NCBI RefSeq assembly: GCF_001417775.1
Contig: NZ_BBZJ01000029.1
Coordinates: 1-64,000, forward strand
DNA: 64,000 nt
Source: Streptomyces sp. TP-A0356
Lineage (GTDB): Bacteria; Actinomycetota; Actinomycetes; Streptomycetales; Streptomycetaceae
Direction: 5' to 3'
Shown here: piece by piece, positions 52,086 to 63,857 of the stretch
Layout of the letters: every line of letters starts with the position of its first letter
How positions within the stretch are numbered: the stretch's first letter is position 1
Position numbers and translations under genes: made by a program
Notes under the pieces: model-generated
What the model saw: only the letters and a program-made list of their open reading frames with translations
Databases searched by the model: none
Told to the model about the DNA's origin: nothing

Positions 52086-52904
52086 GTGAGTGCTGACCAG
52101 ACCCAGCTCGCCTTTGACTGGAGCTGCCGCATCCTGTCCGACAACGGCTGCGGCTTTCCGGCTCCGGGCCTGCACTCCTTCCTCTTCAAGCCGATCGCGA
52201 CGATCGGCGGGTTCGAGTTCAACAAGGTGATGCTGCTCGCGCTTCTCACCTCGGTCGTCGTCATCGCCTTCTTCGGAGCGGCCTTCGGCAACGCCAAGGT
52301 GGTTCCGGGCAAGCTCCAGATGGTGGCCGAGGCGGGCTACGACTTCGTGCGCCGCGGCATCGTGTACGAGACGCTCGGCAAGCGCGAGGGCGAGAAGTAC
52401 GTCCCGTTCATGGTCTCGCTGTTCTTCTTCATCTGGATCATGAACATCTGGTCCGTGATCCCGCTGGCCCAGTTCCCGGTCTCGGCGGTGATCGCCTTCC
52501 CGGCGGTTCTCGCCGCGATCGTCTGGATCGTCTGGGTCTCGCTGACGTTCAAGCGCCACGGCTTCGTCGGCTTCTTCAAGAACGTCACGGGCTACGACAA
52601 GACGCTCGGCGCGGTCCTGCCGCTCGTCATGGTCATCGAATTCTTCTCGAACCTGTTCGTCCGCCCGTTCACGCACGCGGTTCGACTGTTCGCCAACATG
52701 TTCGCCGGTCACCTGATGCTGGTGATGTTCACCGTCGCCTCCTGGTACCTGCTGAACAGCTACATGATCCCGGCCGCCGGCGTCTCGTTCGTGATGACCG
52801 TGATCATGATCCTCTTCGAGCTCTTCGTGCAGGCCGTCCAGGCGTACGTCTTCGTGCTCCTCGCCTGCTCGTACATCCAGGGCGCTCTCGCCGAGCACCA
52901 CTGA
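52086..52904 (+). CDS. atpB: F0 subunit a
   Basis: 272 aa, five to six membrane helices. The proton-path arginine lies in FVRPFTHAVRLFANMFAGHLMLV. GTG at 52086 follows AAGGAG with 6-nt spacing. The N-terminal CRILSDNGCGFPAPGLHSF precedes the first helix. Confidence 0.95.
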   Translation: MSADQTQLAFDWSCRILSDNGCGFPAPGLHSFLFKPIATIGGFEFNKVMLLALLTSVVVIAFFGAAFGNAKVVPGKLQMVAEAGYDFVRRGIVYETLGKREGEKYVPFMVSLFFFIWIMNIWSVIPLAQFPVSAVIAFPAVLAAIVWIVWVSLTFKRHGFVGFFKNVTGYDKTLGAVLPLVMVIEFFSNLFVRPFTHAVRLFANMFAGHLMLVMFTVASWYLLNSYMIPAAGVSFVMTVIMILFELFVQAVQAYVFVLLACSYIQGALAEHH

Positions 52905-52980
52905 GCCCCATCACGCACCCCACCCCTGATCGTCCGGTGGCCAACCCCCACCGGTCCGTAAGAGAGAAGGAAGTAACGGC

Positions 52981-53220
52981 ATGTCCGCGACCCTCGAACT
53001 CGCCGCTGGCGTCCACGGCTCCCTCGGTTCCATCGGCTACGGTCTCGCTGCCATCGGCCCCGGCGTCGGCGTCGGCATCATCTTCGGCAACGGCACCCAG
53101 GCCCTGGCCCGTCAGCCCGAGGCCGCCGGTCTGATCCGTGCCAACCAGATCCTGGGCTTCGCCTTCTGTGAGGCCCTCGCCCTCATCGGCATCGTCATGC
53201 CGTTCGTGTTCGGTGTGTGA
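52981..53220 (+). CDS. atpE: F0 subunit c
   Basis: 79 aa hairpin of two helices. The Gly/Ala-rich first helix (GYGLAAIGPGVGVGIIFGNGTQ), the polar loop ARQPEA and proton-carrying E64 in GFAFCEALALIG are present. Ribosome site GAGAAGGAAG upstream. Confidence 0.97.
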   Translation: MSATLELAAGVHGSLGSIGYGLAAIGPGVGVGIIFGNGTQALARQPEAAGLIRANQILGFAFCEALALIGIVMPFVFGV

Positions 53221-53259
53221 TCGACCCCTTCACCGAACGCATCGACGAAAGGCACTGAT

Positions 53260-53808
53260 GTGATCGCCAACCTGGCACAGATGGTCGCCGAGGAGCAGCA
53301 GAACCCGCTCGTCCCGGCCGGCCCTGAGCTGCTCGTCGGCACCATCGCCTTCGCCGTCGTGTTCTTCTTCTTCTGGAAGAAGGCTCTTCCGAACATCAAC
53401 AAGGTTCTCGAGGAGCGCCGCGCGGCGATCGAAGGCGGTATCGAAGAGGCCGAGGCCATGAAGGTCGAGGCCCAGAGCGTCCTTGAGCAGTACAAGGCTC
53501 AGCTCGCCGAGGCCCGGCACGAGGCCGCGCGTCTGCGCCAGGAGGCGCAGGAGCAGGGTGCCGCCCTCATCGCCGAGATGCGCGCGGAAGGCCAGCGGCA
53601 GCGTGAGGAGATCGTCGCCGCCGGCCACGCGCAGATCGAGGCCGACCGCAAGGCCGCCGCGCAGGCGCTGCGGCAGGAGATCGGCAGGCTCGCCACCGAG
53701 CTGGCCGGCAAGCTCATCGGTGAGGCCCTCCAGGACCACACCCGCCAGAGCCGCGTCATCGACCGCTTCCTTGACGAGCTCGAGGAGAAGGCCGAGGCCG
53801 CGCGATGA
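53260..53808 (+). CDS. atpF: F0 subunit b
   Basis: 182 aa: one N-terminal membrane helix (LLVGTIAFAVVFFFFWKKAL), then a long charged coiled coil forming the peripheral stalk. GTG at 53260 overlaps an out-of-frame ATG. The stop overlaps atpH by 4 nt. Confidence 0.95.
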   Translation: MIANLAQMVAEEQQNPLVPAGPELLVGTIAFAVVFFFFWKKALPNINKVLEERRAAIEGGIEEAEAMKVEAQSVLEQYKAQLAEARHEAARLRQEAQEQGAALIAEMRAEGQRQREEIVAAGHAQIEADRKAAAQALRQEIGRLATELAGKLIGEALQDHTRQSRVIDRFLDELEEKAEAAR

Positions 53809-54620
53809 ACGGAGCGAGCCGCGAGGCCCTGGCAGCCGCACGTGAGCGTCTCGACGCGCTGGCGGACTCCACGTCCGTCGACGCGGCGCAGCTCGCCGAC
53901 GAGCTGGCCGCCGTCACCGCGCTGCTCCACCGCGAGCCGTCGCTGCGTCGGGTCCTCACCGACCCGGCGCAGCCCGGCGAGGCCAAGGCCGGGCTGGTCG
54001 AGCGCCTGCTCGGCGGCCAGGTCAGCGGGGTGACCGTCGACCTGGTGGCCGGCATGGTGCGTTCGCGCTGGTCGCAGCCCCGCGACCTGGTGGACGCGCT
54101 GGAGGAGCTGGCGAACGACGCCGACCTCATCGCCGCCGAGAAGGCGGACGCGCTGGACGACGTCGAGGACGAGCTGTTCCGGTTCAGCCGGATCGTCTCC
54201 TCCAGCACCGAGCTGCGCGCCGCGCTCACCGACCGCGCCGCGAGCCCCGCGGCCAAGATCGAGCTGCTGCACCGGCTGCTCGGCGGTCGCGCCAACGTGA
54301 CGACCGAGCGTCTGGTGACGCGCCTTGTGGTCGCGCCGCGGGGACGTAGCCTGGAAGCGGGACTCGAGTCCCTGTCCAAGCTCGCGGCCGCGCGCCGCAA
54401 CCGCTTGGTCGCCGTCGTCACCTCGGCGGTCCCGCTGAGCGACACACAGAAGCGACGCCTCGGCGACGCGCTGGCCAAGCTTTACGGCCGCAAGATGCAC
54501 CTCAACCTGGACGTGGATCCCGAGATCCTCGCCGGGGTCCGGGTGCAGGTGGGCGACGAGATCATCAACGGTTCGATCGCGGACCGTCTTGAGGACGCCC
54601 GCCGCCGCTTGGCGAGCTAG
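53805..54620 (+). CDS. atpH: F1 subunit delta
   Basis: 271 aa, longer than the ~180-aa E. coli form, as is usual in actinomycetes. The C-terminal part (VTSAVPLSDTQKRRLGDALAKLYGRKMHLNLDVDPEILAGVRVQVGDEIINGSIADRLEDARRRLA) is the OSCP/delta signature. It connects the b stalk to F1. ATGA overlap with atpF. Confidence 0.95.
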   Translation: MNGASREALAAARERLDALADSTSVDAAQLADELAAVTALLHREPSLRRVLTDPAQPGEAKAGLVERLLGGQVSGVTVDLVAGMVRSRWSQPRDLVDALEELANDADLIAAEKADALDDVEDELFRFSRIVSSSTELRAALTDRAASPAAKIELLHRLLGGRANVTTERLVTRLVVAPRGRSLEAGLESLSKLAAARRNRLVAVVTSAVPLSDTQKRRLGDALAKLYGRKMHLNLDVDPEILAGVRVQVGDEIINGSIADRLEDARRRLAS

Positions 54621-54651
54621 CAGCAACTCCATACGCAGTACTACGGCCCGA

Positions 54652-54715
54652 GTTGGGCCGTGCAGAGGATTCCTGGGGGTCGCCCCCAGACCCCCACAGA
54701 AACTTCGGGCCCAAC
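54652..54715 (+). promoter_or_regulatory. Structured atpH-atpA intergenic RNA
   Basis: Outer stem GTTGGGCC (54652-54659) with GGCCCAAC (54708-54715) and inner hairpin CTGGGGG-TCG-CCCCCAG (54673-54689). An alternative stem CGGCCC/GGGCCG shares the left outer arm. It could adjust the relative level of F0 and F1 genes or protect mRNA ends. Confidence 0.45.
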
Positions 54716-54735
54716 AAGGAGAGCAGGGAACCCAG

Positions 54736-56328
54736 ATGGCGGAGCTCACGATCCGGCCGGAGGAGATCCGGGACGCGCTGGAGAACTTCGTCCAGTCGTA
54801 CAAGCCGGACGCGGCCTCGCGCGAGGAGGTCGGTACGGTCACCCTTGCCGGCGACGGCATCGCGAAGGTCGAGGGTCTGCCCTCGGCCATGGCCAACGAA
54901 CTGCTGAAGTTCGAGGACGGCACCCTCGGCCTCGCCCTCAACCTTGAGGAGCGTGAGATCGGTGCCATCGTCCTCGGTGAGTTCAGCGGCATCGAGGAGG
55001 GGCAGCCGGTGCACCGCACCGGTGAGGTGCTCTCCGTGGCAGTCGGCGAGGGCTACCTCGGCCGCGTCGTCGACCCGCTCGGCAACCCCATCGACGGCCT
55101 CGGCGAGATCCAGACCGAGGGCCGCCGCGCCCTTGAGCTGCAGGCCCCCACGGTCATGCAGCGCAAGTCGGTGCACGAGCCGATGGAGACGGGCTACAAG
55201 GCCGTCGACGCGATGACCCCGATCGGCCGTGGTCAGCGTCAGCTGATCATCGGTGACCGCCAGACCGGCAAGACCGCCCTGGCCGTCGACACGATCATCA
55301 ACCAGCGCGACAACTGGCGCACGGGCGACCCGAAGAAGCAGGTCCGCTGCATCTACGTCGCCGTCGGCCAGAAGGGCTCCACCATCGCGTCGGTCCGCCG
55401 CGCGCTGGAGGAGAACGGCGCGCTGGAGTACACGACCATCGTCGCCGCCCCGGCGTCCGACCCGGCCGGCTTCAAGTACCTGGCGCCGTACACCGGTTCG
55501 GCGATCGGCCAGCACTGGATGTACCAGGGCAAGCACGTCCTGATCATCTTCGACGACCTCTCGAAGCAGGCCGACGCCTACCGCGCCGTGTCCCTGCTGC
55601 TGCGCCGTCCGCCGGGCCGTGAGGCCTACCCGGGTGACGTCTTCTACCTGCACTCCCGTCTCCTGGAGCGCTGCGCCAAGCTCTCCGACGACATGGGTGC
55701 CGGTTCGATGACCGGTCTGCCGATCGTCGAGACCAAGGCCAACGACGTCTCGGCGTTCATCCCGACCAACGTCATCTCCATCACCGACGGCCAGTGCTTC
55801 CTGGAGTCCGACCTGTTCAACGCCGGTCAGCGTCCGGCCCTGAACGTCGGTATCTCGGTCTCCCGCGTCGGTGGCTCCGCCCAGCACAAGGCCATGCGCC
55901 AGGTCTCCGGACGTCTGCGCGTCGACCTCGCCCAGTTCCGTGAGCTGGAGGCGTTCGCCGCCTTCGGTTCCGACCTGGACGCCGCGTCGAAGGCCCAGCT
56001 GGAGCGCGGTCAGCGCATGGTCGAGCTGCTCAAGCAGAACCAGTACGAGCCGATGGCCACCGAGGACCAGGTCGTCTCCATCTGGGCCGGCACCAACGGC
56101 CGTATGGACGACGTGCCGGTCGCCGACATCCGCCGCTTCGAGAAGGAGCTCCTGGACTTCCTGCACCGCAAGTACCAGGGCCTCATGACCTCCATCAAGG
56201 AGGGTGCCAAGATGGCGGACGAGACCATCCAGGCGATCGACGAGGCCGTCGCGGAGTTCAAGAGGCAGTTCGAGACCTCGGACGGCAAGCTGCTCGGCGA
56301 GGACACCCCGGCCGCAGCCGCCAAGTGA
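54736..56328 (+). CDS. atpA: F1 subunit alpha
   Basis: 530 aa. P loop GDRQTGKT (173-180); signature region PALNVGISVSRVGGSAQ. Non-catalytic nucleotide-binding subunit of the a3b3 ring. ATG 54736 (MAELTIRPEEIRDALENFV) with AAGGAGAG about 12 bases ahead. In-frame codons before it are not coding-like. Confidence 0.97.
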   Translation: MAELTIRPEEIRDALENFVQSYKPDAASREEVGTVTLAGDGIAKVEGLPSAMANELLKFEDGTLGLALNLEEREIGAIVLGEFSGIEEGQPVHRTGEVLSVAVGEGYLGRVVDPLGNPIDGLGEIQTEGRRALELQAPTVMQRKSVHEPMETGYKAVDAMTPIGRGQRQLIIGDRQTGKTALAVDTIINQRDNWRTGDPKKQVRCIYVAVGQKGSTIASVRRALEENGALEYTTIVAAPASDPAGFKYLAPYTGSAIGQHWMYQGKHVLIIFDDLSKQADAYRAVSLLLRRPPGREAYPGDVFYLHSRLLERCAKLSDDMGAGSMTGLPIVETKANDVSAFIPTNVISITDGQCFLESDLFNAGQRPALNVGISVSRVGGSAQHKAMRQVSGRLRVDLAQFRELEAFAAFGSDLDAASKAQLERGQRMVELLKQNQYEPMATEDQVVSIWAGTNGRMDDVPVADIRRFEKELLDFLHRKYQGLMTSIKEGAKMADETIQAIDEAVAEFKRQFETSDGKLLGEDTPAAAAK

Positions 56329-56349
56329 CGTAAGGAAGGGACCTGACTC

Positions 56350-57266
56350 ATGGGAGCCCAGCTCCGGGTCTACAAGCGTCGCATCCGATCCGTCAGCGCG
56401 ACCAAGAAGATCACGAAGGCGATGGAGATGATCGCCGCCTCGCGCGTCGTCAAGGCGCAGCGCAAGGTGGCGGCCTCCACACCGTACGCGACCGAGCTCA
56501 CACGCGCGGTCACGGCGGTCGGCACCGGCTCGAACACCAAGCACCCGCTGACCACCCAGGCCGAGACGGTGACCCGGTCCGCGGTGCTGCTCCTGACGAG
56601 CGACCGCGGTCTGGCCGGCGCCTTCAACTCCAACGCGATCAAGGCGGCGGAGCAGCTGACCGACCGGCTGGAGCGCGAGGGCAGGCAGGTCGACACGTAC
56701 ATCGTCGGCCGTCGCGGTGTGGCCCACTACAACTTCCGTGAGCGCAAGATCACGGAGTCGTGGACCGGCTTCACGGACGAGCCCAGCTACGCGGACGCCA
56801 AGAAGGTCGCGGCTCCGCTCATCGAGGCCATCGAGACGGAGACGGCGGCCGGCGGTGTGGACGAACTCCACATCGTCTACACCGAGTTCGTCTCGATGAT
56901 GACGCAGACGGCGATCGACTCCCGTCTGCTGCCGCTCAGCCTCGAGGAAGTGGCGGAGGAGGCGCCCGCCAAGGGCGAGATCCTGCCGCTGTACGAGTTC
57001 GAGCCGTCGGCGGAGGACGTCCTCGACGCCCTGCTGCCGCGCTACGTCGAGAGCCGTATCTACAACGCGCTGCTGCAGTCGGCTGCCTCCAAGCACGCCG
57101 CCACGCGCCGCGCGATGAAGTCGGCGACCGACAACGCGGGCGAGCTGATCAACACGCTCTCCCGTCTTGCCAACGCGGCCCGCCAGGCCGAAATCACCCA
57201 GGAAATCAGCGAGATCGTCGGTGGCGCCAGCGCCCTGGCCGACGCGACCGCGGGGAGTGACAAGTA

Positions 57267-57267
<1 letters not shown>
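56350..57267 (+). CDS. atpG: F1 subunit gamma
   Basis: 305 aa central shaft. The N-terminal helix MGAQLRVYKRRIRSVSATKKITKAMEMIAASRVVKAQ and C-terminal helix ESRIYNALLQSAASKHAATRRAMKSATDNAGELINTLSR are highly conserved. The stop overlaps the atpD start by one base. Confidence 0.96.
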
Positions 57268-58703
<1,436 letters not shown>

Positions 58704-58755
58704 CGGCCGCCTGCGGCGGGTCCCACCCGGGGCCCATGACAGGTACTGCCTCTTG

Positions 58756-58821
58756 GTGAGAGGGGTGGAGAAGCATCCCGCGGGCTCGCTCCCGCGGGGT
58801 GCGGTCCGCCCCTCTCCTCAC
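58756..58821 (+). promoter_or_regulatory. Large hairpin between atpD and atpC
   Basis: Inner stem GCATCCCGCGGG (58773-58784) with CCCGCGGGGTGC (58791-58802), 12 bp with one G-U, inside a weaker outer stem GTGAGAGGGG/CCCCTCTC-CT-CAC (58756-58821). It lies 50 bases after atpD and 60 before atpC, so it probably lowers epsilon output or ends part of the transcripts. Confidence 0.55.
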
Positions 58822-58881
58822 GCCTACTAGAATTCAGACCAACACCCGGCGCCCGCCGGGTGGTGACCCGAGGAGCCACCC

Positions 58882-59256
58882 TTGGCTGCTGAGCTGCACG
58901 TCGAGCTGGTCGCCGCCGACCGCCAGGTCTGGTCCGGCGAGGCCACCCTGGTCGTCGCGCGCACCACGTCCGGCGACATCGGCGTCATGCCCGGTCACCA
59001 GCCGCTGCTCGGTGTGCTGGAGTCGGGCCCGGTGACCATCCGTACGAGTGATGGTGGAACGGTCGTCGCCGCGGTGCACGGCGGTTTCATCTCGTTCGCG
59101 GACGACAAGCTGTCGCTGCTGGCCGAGATCGCCGAGCTGTCGGACGAGATCGATGTCCAGCGCGCGGAGCGGGCCCTTGAGCGCGCGAAGACGGAGGCCG
59201 ACGCCTCCGCCGAGCGTCGCGCGGAGGTCCGACTGCGTGCGGTGTCGGGGAACTGA
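58882..59256 (+). CDS. atpC: F1 subunit epsilon
   Basis: 124 aa. The N-terminal beta-sandwich (LHVELVAADRQVWSGEATLVVARTTSGDIGVMPGHQPLLGVLESGPVTIRT) and a short C-terminal helical pair (EIDVQRAERALERAKTEADASAERRAEVRLRAV). TTG start with GAGGAG upstream. Inhibits ATP hydrolysis. Confidence 0.95.
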   Translation: MAAELHVELVAADRQVWSGEATLVVARTTSGDIGVMPGHQPLLGVLESGPVTIRTSDGGTVVAAVHGGFISFADDKLSLLAEIAELSDEIDVQRAERALERAKTEADASAERRAEVRLRAVSGN

Positions 59257-59282
59257 TCCCGACGCACGATGTGATGACGTGA

Positions 59283-59329
59283 CTCAGCCGCGGCTGGGCC
59301 GGAGCAATCCGGATCCAGCCGCGGCTGAG
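59283..59329 (+). terminator. Main terminator of the atp operon
   Basis: CTCAGCCGCGGCTGG (59283-59297) pairs perfectly with CCAGCCGCGGCTGAG (59315-59329); inside is CCGGA-GCAA-TCCGG with a GNRA tetraloop. A T6 run follows 13 bases later (59342-59347). Confidence 0.85.
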
Positions 59330-59379
59330 GCGAATGCGGGTGTTTTTTCCGTTCCGTTACCTAGGAGACGAGGAGGTCG

Positions 59380-59832
59380 GTGTCGGTGGTCCTCGCTCTG
59401 ACCGCGTGCGGAGTGGTCGTGGCACTCGTAGTGGTGGGACTGTTCGTCTTCGGCCTCAGGCGGCGGCTGATCCAGCGCTCGGGCGGCACCTTCGACTGCA
59501 GCCTGCGGTGGAACGTCCCGGCGGAACCCGACACCAGCGGCAAGGGCTGGGGCTACGGAATCGCCCGCTACAACGGCGACCGCATCGAGTGGTTCCGCGT
59601 CTTCTCCTACGCCCCGCGCCCGCGCCGCGTCCTGGAGCGCTCGGCGATCGAGGTGGCCGGCCGCCGCCTTCCCGACGGCGAGGAGGAGCTGGCGCTGCTC
59701 TCCGACGCGGTGATCCTGACGTGTCTGCACCGGGGCACGCGCCTGGAACTCGCGATGAGCGAGGACGCGCTGACCGGATTCCTCGCGTGGCTGGAGGCAG
59801 CCCCACCAGGACAACGAGTGAATGTGGCATAG
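59380..59832 (+). CDS. DUF2550 family membrane protein
   Basis: 150 aa. GTG at 59380 follows AGGAGG. One N-terminal helix (SVVLALTACGVVVALVVVGLFVFGLRRRL), then a PH-like beta domain (GGTFDCSLRWNVP...WGYGIARYNGDRIEWFRVFSYAPRPRRVLERSAIEVAGRRLP) with a final helix. Conserved next to atpC in actinomycetes; function unknown. Its stop codon lies in the loop of a perfect hairpin. Confidence 0.88.
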   Translation: MSVVLALTACGVVVALVVVGLFVFGLRRRLIQRSGGTFDCSLRWNVPAEPDTSGKGWGYGIARYNGDRIEWFRVFSYAPRPRRVLERSAIEVAGRRLPDGEEELALLSDAVILTCLHRGTRLELAMSEDALTGFLAWLEAAPPGQRVNVA

Positions 59833-59848
59833 CCACATTCACTCGTTG
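59812..59848. terminator. Perfect 17-bp bidirectional hairpin
   Basis: CAACGAGTGAATGTGGC (59812-59828) and its exact reverse complement (59832-59848) around the 3-nt loop ATA. It overlaps the end of the DUF2550 gene and lies 52 bases after the chitinase stop on the other strand. Confidence 0.85.
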
Positions 59849-59900
59849 GGGGACCTGAGTCCGGGGGAGCGTCAACGTCGACGCAATCCTTCGGACGGGC

Positions 59901-61730
<1,830 letters not shown>

Positions 61731-61813
61731 CCGCGCCTCCTCTGTGTTCGATGTGCGCCTCCGGGGCGCGACGGTGTGGGGCATGACTGAGCCTTCACGC
61801 CCACAGTGCCGCG

Positions 61814-61842
61814 AGAATAGAAAGGTCTGGACCATAGGTCAA
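61814..61842 (-). promoter_or_regulatory. chiC promoter
   Basis: On the minus strand TTGACC (61837-61842), a 17-bp spacer and TATTCT (61814-61819). The -35 box lies between the two 12-bp repeats and the downstream repeat covers the spacer. Confidence 0.8.
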
Positions 61843-61855
61843 TAGGTCTGGACCA
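61823..61855 (-). promoter_or_regulatory. 12-bp direct repeats of chitinase promoters (DasR/ChiR region)
   Basis: TGGTCCAGACCT occurs twice on the minus strand (61844-61855 and 61823-61834), 21 bp apart, two helical turns. Such pairs are established features of Streptomyces chitinase promoters; their TGGTC-NGACC symmetry fits the DasR site, and ChiR acts at chiC. Confidence 0.85.
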
Positions 61856-61872
61856 GTGCTCCGGTTGGTGTG

Positions 61873-62514
61873 CTAGATCCCCAACTCCTGTGCCAGCACG
61901 GCCGCTTGGACCCGGCTGCGCAACGCCAGCTTGCCCAGCAGGCGGCTGACGTGGGTCTTCACGGTGGCCTCCGCCATGTCCAGGCGGGCGGCGATCTCCG
62001 CGTTGGACAGCCCCTCGCCGAGGCAGGACAGCACCTCGCGCTCGCGGCGGGTGAGCGCCTGAAGGACGGACGGATCGACGGACGGCTCCCGTACGGGCCG
62101 GGCGGCGAACTCCGCGATCAGCCGCCGGGTCACGGCCGGGGCGATCATCCCCTCGCCGCGTGCCACCGTCCGCACCGCGGCGATCAGGTCCTTCGCGTCG
62201 GTGTTCTTCAGCAGGAACCCGGAGGCTCCCGCCCGCAGTGCCCCGAACACATACTCGTCGAGGTCGAACGTGGTCAGCACCAGCACATCGGCGAGCCGCT
62301 CGGCGACGACCTGCCGGGTCGCCGACACCCCGTCCAGGCGCGGCATCTGCACATCCATCAGGACCAGGTCCGGCCGTAGCTCCCGGGCGAGCGCCACCGC
62401 CCGCTCGCCGTCCGCGGCCTCCCCGACCACCTCGATGTCGGGCGCACTGCGCAGGATCAGGACCAGCCCCGCACGTACGGCGGACTGGTCCTCGGCGACG
62501 AGCACGCGGATCAT
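61873..62514 (-). CDS. chiR: NarL/LuxR-type response regulator ChiR
   Basis: 213 aa. Receiver domain (1-120) with D9 and phosphoacceptor D54 (LVLMDVQMPRLDG), and Lys in GFLLKNTDAKDL; LuxR helix-turn-helix (148-205, LTRREREVLSCLGEGLSNAEIAARLDMAEATVKTHVSRLLGKL). Position beside chiC and behind its kinase gene supports ChiR, the activator of chiC. ATG at 62514 overlaps the kinase stop by one base (TGATG). Confidence 0.9.
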   Translation of the reverse strand: MIRVLVAEDQSAVRAGLVLILRSAPDIEVVGEAADGERAVALARELRPDLVLMDVQMPRLDGVSATRQVVAERLADVLVLTTFDLDEYVFGALRAGASGFLLKNTDAKDLIAAVRTVARGEGMIAPAVTRRLIAEFAARPVREPSVDPSVLQALTRREREVLSCLGEGLSNAEIAARLDMAEATVKTHVSRLLGKLALRSRVQAAVLAQELGI

Positions 62515-63692
62515 CAGGTCTCTCCTTGCGGGACATCGGGGACGGGAAGGGCGGCGCGCACGGTCCACAGCGCGCCTTCGGGACCGGCGCCGAACGTGCC
62601 CCCGAGCAGGGCGGTCCGCTCCCGCATCCCGACGAGACCCGCGCCGGAGCCGGGCGCCCGGGGCCCCTCCCGGTCGCCGTACGGGCTGGTCACCCGCACG
62701 TCGAGGACCCCGTCCCGGTGCCCCAGCGCCACCGTGACCCGGCCGGGGCCGGCGTGCTTGAGGGCGTTCGTCAGGGACTCCTGCACGATCCGGTAGGCGG
62801 CAAGCTCCACCGGCGCGGGCACGCCCGCGTACTCCGCGTCGAGCGTGACGTCGAGCCCGTTGGTGCGGGCCTGCTCCACCAGGGCGTTGAGCCCGTCGAG
62901 GGTGGGAGTGGCGGCCGGCTCCTCCCGGGTGGTGCCGTCGCGGAGGATCCCGATCAGCCGCCGCATCTCGGCGAGCCCCGCCACGCTGTTCTCCCGGATG
63001 ACGGCGAGGGCCTCCCGGGACGTCTTGTGGTCGTCGAGGGAGAGCGCGGCGGTGGAGTGGATGGCGATCGCGGACAGATGGTTGGCGACCATGTCGTGCA
63101 ACTCCCGTGCCATGCGGGCCCGTTCGGCGGTGACGGCCTGGGCGCGGTCCATCTCGGCGAGCAGGGTGGTCTGTTCGGCGCGCAGCCGTGCGGCCTCGGC
63201 CGCGTCACGGTGGTTGCGGACGACCCAGCCGGTGGCGGCGGGCGCGAGCGCCACCACGCCGAACGCGACGCCGATCAGCATGCCGTTGGGGTCGCCCCAG
63301 AGAGCGAGGGGCGTGACCGTGCCGAGCACGGTGAGCAGCCCGGTGACCCAGGGCAGACGCCGGGCGGAGGCGGGGGTGCCGTACAGGACGGCCGCGTACA
63401 TGAGGTCCGTGAACATCACGACGGTGACCACGTTGCCCCGGGTCACCGTGTCGGCGATCACCGCGGCCGTGCCGATCCCCAGGGCGGCCTTCGGCCGGGT
63501 GCGGCGCAGCAGCTCGCAGCCGGCCGTCACGACCAGGGGAACCAGCACCGCCCAGTGCGCCGCCCAGAGGACCTGCGGTTCGTCGGCGGGGCGGGTGGTG
63601 AGGCCGATGGCCCACAGCAGGAGCCCGCCCAGCAGCCCGCCGACCGCGATGCGCACGTCGTCGCGGTGCGGGTGGGGGAGTCGTACGGCCAT
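62514..63692 (-). CDS. chiS: DesK/NarX-type sensor histidine kinase ChiS
   Basis: 392 aa. About five membrane helices (15-155), a coiled coil (DAAEAARLRAEQTTLLAEMDRAQAV), HisKA_3 with H199 in ERARMARELHDMVANHLSAIAIHS, and a HATPase domain (RIVQESLTNALKHAGPGRV; GSGAGLVGMRERTALLGG). No extracellular sensor domain, so it may sense through the membrane part or a partner. ATG 63692 follows GGATGGGG. Confidence 0.9.
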   Translation of the reverse strand: MAVRLPHPHRDDVRIAVGGLLGGLLLWAIGLTTRPADEPQVLWAAHWAVLVPLVVTAGCELLRRTRPKAALGIGTAAVIADTVTRGNVVTVVMFTDLMYAAVLYGTPASARRLPWVTGLLTVLGTVTPLALWGDPNGMLIGVAFGVVALAPAATGWVVRNHRDAAEAARLRAEQTTLLAEMDRAQAVTAERARMARELHDMVANHLSAIAIHSTAALSLDDHKTSREALAVIRENSVAGLAEMRRLIGILRDGTTREEPAATPTLDGLNALVEQARTNGLDVTLDAEYAGVPAPVELAAYRIVQESLTNALKHAGPGRVTVALGHRDGVLDVRVTSPYGDREGPRAPGSGAGLVGMRERTALLGGTFGAGPEGALWTVRAALPVPDVPQGET

Positions 63693-63857
63693 GACCCCAT
63701 CCAACACGGTGCGCCGCCCCGCCACCTGATGCCGTAGGACGGTTCCCGCTACATCGAAGGTTGCAGTGCGACTTCGTCACCGCCGACGACGAGAGGGGCC
63801 TGCCCGGCCGCGAGCCTGGAGGAAGGGGGGGACGAGAGGGAAGGAGAGGAGCGAATC

